Part shown: positions 61,281 to 64,000 of the stretch, piece by piece
How the letters are laid out: each line of letters starts with the position of its first letter
Numbering within the stretch: the first letter of the stretch is position 1
From: Anabaena minutissima FACHB-250
Lineage (GTDB): Bacteria > Cyanobacteriota > Cyanobacteriia > Cyanobacteriales > Nostocaceae
Length of the DNA stretch: 64,000 nt
Assembly (NCBI RefSeq): GCF_014697125.1
Contig: NZ_JACJRG010000032.1
Span: 1 to 64,000 of the forward strand
Direction: 5' to 3'
Made by a program: the position numbers and the translations under genes
The notes under the pieces: model-generated
What the model was told of the DNA's origin: nothing
Databases searched by the model: none
What the model saw: only the letters and a program-made list of their open reading frames with translations

Positions 61281-62021
61281 ATGAGCGAACAAATACCCAT
61301 AATTATTGCTGAAGATGTTCATAAATGGTATGGCAAATTCCATGTTCTCCAAGGAGTGAGTTTAACAGTTTATCGCGGAGAAGTTGTAGTGTTGATGGGG
61401 CCTTCTGGTTCAGGTAAATCAACATTTATCCGCACATTTAACGCTTTAGAAGAATACCAAAAAGGCAAAATTAACATTGATGGAATTACCCTCAGCCATG
61501 ACTTGCGAAATATTGATGCAATTCGGCGAGAAGTGGGGATGGTATTTCAGCAGTTTAATTTATTTCCCCATTTAACAGTCCTGCAAAATATTACCTTAGC
61601 TCCAATTTGGGTACGTCGCTGGAAAAAAGCCAAAGCCGAAGAATTAGCAATGCAGCTATTAGAAAGAGTAGGAATCTTAGCCCAGGCGCACAAATATCCA
61701 GGACAACTATCTGGTGGACAGCAGCAACGGGTAGCGATCGCCCGCGCCTTAGCCATGCAACCTAAAATTATGCTATTCGACGAACCCACATCCGCACTAG
61801 ATCCAGAAATGGTCAGAGAAGTTTTGGATGTCATGCGAAACCTAGCCAGTGAAGGCATGACAATGGTAGTAGTCACCCATGAAGTCGGATTTGCCCGTGA
61901 AGTCGCCGACCGAGTAGTCTTAATGGATAGTGGCTACTTAGTCGAATCCGCTACCCCCGACAACTTTTTCACCAACCCCCAAGAAGAACGAACCCGTAAA
62001 TTCCTCTCACAAATTCTCTAA
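61281..62021 (+). CDS. bgtA: Amino-acid ABC transporter ATPase (BgtA-like)
   Basis: A 246-residue ATPase of the polar amino-acid class. Walker A GPSGSGKST, the signature LSGGQQQRVAIARALAM, Walker B IMLFDEPTSALDPE and the H-loop VVVTHEVGF are all intact. In Anabaena, BgtA serves both the N-I (NatFGH) and the Bgt basic amino-acid system, so it may work with partners encoded elsewhere. ATG 61281 with GAGG upstream is chosen over TTG 61266. Confidence 0.9.
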   Translation: MSEQIPIIIAEDVHKWYGKFHVLQGVSLTVYRGEVVVLMGPSGSGKSTFIRTFNALEEYQKGKINIDGITLSHDLRNIDAIRREVGMVFQQFNLFPHLTVLQNITLAPIWVRRWKKAKAEELAMQLLERVGILAQAHKYPGQLSGGQQQRVAIARALAMQPKIMLFDEPTSALDPEMVREVLDVMRNLASEGMTMVVVTHEVGFAREVADRVVLMDSGYLVESATPDNFFTNPQEERTRKFLSQIL

Positions 62022-62605
62022 AGCTCCGCGCTACTTTGCGCTTCACTTCGCGCCCCTCTGCGTTTTAATTCCCTTCTTACGCACAATTTTGCCAACAATT
62101 TCCGAAATTAGAACTAGTTTCGCTGGAGTTAACTACAGATCACCATCAAAAAACACTGATAAATTCTGGGATTTATGTTAAGTTTTGTTCATTAACCTTT
62201 GTCAATAACACACATCTTACGAGTGTATTCACAGAGAAACATTAGTTATGGTTGTGCCGTCAACTCATTTAGGAAATTATCTGAATTTTACGTACACTTT
62301 ACAAATATCTGCTAATCGATGCTGGAAACTTTAATTAATTACAAGAGAGTTTATGCTTATATCTTAGGTAAGTAAATGTAAGTAATTGTTCCAAAATATA
62401 GATAAATTTTATACTGTAAGTTACTTAGGGGAATAACAGCAAGATTTACCGAATCTTCAAAGAAAAGGCACTGACAAAAAAAGAGTCTAAAGACAAAATT
62501 AAATATAGATGTCTTAACAGACGCTTTCCAGCAAATAGCGATCGCCCTTTAAGACGAAAATTTTTCATGTTCTAAAAATAGCCAGGGACTTCTGACTAAT
62601 TTGTT
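62022..62605. other. Intergenic region before the WcaI-type gene
   Basis: It begins with a GC-rich repeat (GCTCCGCGCTACTTTGCGC near 62024) that resembles gap sequence elsewhere. The remaining 500 bases are AT-rich and should hold the glycosyltransferase promoter. One GCGATCGC occurs near 62538. I see no gene or clear hairpin. Confidence 0.5.
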
Positions 62606-63877
62606 ATGCGGATTTTAATCTACTCTTACAATTACTATCCAGAACCAATTGGGATTGCCCCCCTGATGACGGAATTAGCAGAGGGGTTGGCCAAACGGGG
62701 ACACCAAGTTCGTGTAGTCACCGCCATGCCTAACTATCCTGAGCGTCAAATTTACGAAGGATACCGTGGTAAATTCTACGTCAACGAGTATAAAAACAGT
62801 GTCCAAATCCAACGCAGTTTTGTTTGGATTCGCCCACAACCTAAGCTGATAGATCGAGTGTTACTCGATGCTAGTTTTGTAACGACTAGCTTCTGGCCTG
62901 CTCTTTTTGGCTGGCGGCCTGATGTCATTCTTTCAACATCCCCTTCACTACCCGTTTGTGTACCTGCTGCACTTTTAGGATGGCTGCGTGGTTGTCCTGT
63001 AGTCTTAAATCTTCAAGACATCCTACCAGAAGCAGCTATCCACGTCGGATTACTGAAAAACAAATGGCTGATCAAAATCTTTTCCGTCTTAGAAAAATTT
63101 GCTTACCGCAGTGCAACTAAAGTTAGCGTGATTGCTGATGGGTTTGTAGAAAATTTACTTTCCAAAGGCGTACCACAAGAAAAAATAGAGCAAATCCCTA
63201 ATTGGGTTGATGTAAATTTTATTCGCCCTTTACCTAAACAAGACAATTCTTTCCGCGCTACGCACAACCTCAATGACAAATTTGTATTGCTGTATTCAGG
63301 GAACATTGCTTTAACACAAGGCTTAGAAACTGTAATTAAAGCGGCGGCGATGTTACGCGACGTTCCAGAAATTGCCTTTGTGATAGTTGGCGAAGCCAAA
63401 GGCTTGCAGAGACTACAAAAATATTGTTTAGATTGCGGTGCTGATAACGTCTTATTACTGCCATTCCAACCCCGTGAACATCTACCACAAATGTTAGCAG
63501 CCGCAGATGTTGGTTTGGTAGTGCAGAAAAAAAACGTGATTTCCTTCAATATGCCATCGAAAATTCAAGTCTTACTAGCTAGTGGTAGAGCAATGATAGC
63601 TTCTGTACCCAAAAATGGCACAGCTGCGAAAGCGGTTAGACAAAGTGGCGGCGGTATTGTAGTTCCCCCCGAAGATCCTGAAGCTTTAGCGATCGCCACG
63701 TTAGACCTATACAAACATCCAGAAAAAGCCAAAACTTTGGGTTATAACAGCCGCAAATATGCTATGGAGCAATATGCTTTTGAGCAGGCTTTAAATCAAT
63801 ACGAGAATTTATTCTACTCTGTAACTGCGGACACTCAAACAGTGGAATCAAAAGTAGTTTCTAAGCAAGAAGTCTAA
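62606..63877 (+). CDS. WcaI-type GT4 glycosyltransferase
   Basis: A 423-residue GT4 enzyme with the WcaI (colanic acid) look. MRILIYSYNYYPEPIGIAPL at the start, ILSTSPSLPVCVPAALLGWL and VVLNLQDILPEAA in the N-terminal domain, then VLLYSGNIALTQGLETVIKA and IVVPPEDPEALA in the nucleotide-sugar-binding C-terminal domain. It would add a sugar to a lipid-linked intermediate in the cytoplasm. It starts with ATG 62606 and stands as the last gene; the window stops 120 bases after it. Confidence 0.9.
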   Translation: MRILIYSYNYYPEPIGIAPLMTELAEGLAKRGHQVRVVTAMPNYPERQIYEGYRGKFYVNEYKNSVQIQRSFVWIRPQPKLIDRVLLDASFVTTSFWPALFGWRPDVILSTSPSLPVCVPAALLGWLRGCPVVLNLQDILPEAAIHVGLLKNKWLIKIFSVLEKFAYRSATKVSVIADGFVENLLSKGVPQEKIEQIPNWVDVNFIRPLPKQDNSFRATHNLNDKFVLLYSGNIALTQGLETVIKAAAMLRDVPEIAFVIVGEAKGLQRLQKYCLDCGADNVLLLPFQPREHLPQMLAAADVGLVVQKKNVISFNMPSKIQVLLASGRAMIASVPKNGTAAKAVRQSGGGIVVPPEDPEALAIATLDLYKHPEKAKTLGYNSRKYAMEQYAFEQALNQYENLFYSVTADTQTVESKVVSKQEV

Positions 63878-64000
63878 GTTGCCAAAGTAGCTTTACTTAT
63901 CGGCTGCATCAGACAAACTACTAAAAAATATTTATTCAGGACATGAGGATCAGAACTGCTTGATTTCCTCTGTCCTGTTTCGTTTATGACTTAAGGCAAA
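63878..64000. other. Right-edge sequence
   Basis: The 123 bases after the glycosyltransferase hold CAGGACATGAGGATCAGAAC and GATTTCCTCTGTCCTG, which form an imperfect hairpin (CAGGAC/GTCCTG) that could be a terminator. No gene begins before the edge. Confidence 0.4.

Overview
The window looks like chromosome from a filamentous, heterocyst-type (Nostocales) cyanobacterium related to Nostoc/Anabaena. The palindrome GCGATCGC (HIP1) occurs throughout. Seven-base tandem repeats such as GTCATTA, TGAGTGC and GTGACAG fill many gaps. The gene content is cyanobacterial: NDH-1 (ndhA-I-G-E), chlL/chlN, cyAbrB, a NatFGH/BgtA-type amino-acid transporter, a TIGR02450 protein and DUF3318. I see no rRNA, tRNA, prophage, complete insertion sequence or CRISPR array.

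Layout. 0.4-6.3 kb: HNH nuclease, DHH phosphoesterase, a UPF0175/DUF3368 toxin-antitoxin pair, a SixA-type phosphatase and citrate synthase. 6.7-10.4 kb: ndhA-ndhI-ndhG-ndhE, then an NAD kinase. 10.9-16.7 kb: an AT-rich acyltransferase/membrane GT-C pair, D-lactate dehydrogenase and a Wzz/BY-kinase exopolysaccharide regulator. 17.5-24.9 kb: RNase Z, a tiny signal-peptide ORF, then a hopanoid locus made of an HpnG-like phosphorylase, a divergent RND transporter overlapping hpnA, and hpnH. 25-32 kb: DUF2237, cysC, a site-2 protease, a HupE-like protein, RadC, and a persulfide/sulfite module (TauE, rhodanese, metallo-beta-lactamase) facing an ArsR regulator. 32-48 kb: B12-radical SAM (HpnP candidate), VOC protein, a serine-recombinase homologue without its catalytic residues, a membrane coiled-coil protein, a GT39 enzyme, ClC, cyAbrB, Rrf2, cobD, pyrR and clpB. 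48-54 kb: two small conserved proteins, chlL-(acidic protein)-chlN, and a small helical protein paired with an HNH nuclease. 54-64 kb: a STAS-sugar transferase fusion, queE, DUF3318, a YbjN-like protein, natF-natG-natH-bgtA and a WcaI-type glycosyltransferase.

How the genes work together. NDH-1, NAD kinase and citrate synthase serve respiratory and cyclic electron flow and carbon/nitrogen balance. ChlL and ChlN are two of the three subunits of dark protochlorophyllide reductase; ChlB is not in the window. The BY-kinase, STAS-sugar transferase, WcaI-like and GT39 proteins point to polysaccharide synthesis and export. HpnH, HpnG and HpnA would build the hopanoid side chain, and the adjacent RND pump is a candidate hopanoid exporter.

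The points I find most worth a second look are the RND pump inside the hopanoid locus, heptamer repeats that begin at the stop codons of at least eight genes, an in-frame repeat insertion in the RND pump, the catalytically dead serine-recombinase homologue, the STAS-sugar transferase fusion, the acidic protein between chlL and chlN, and the small-protein/HNH pair. All family names come from recognising motifs by eye; no database search was run.
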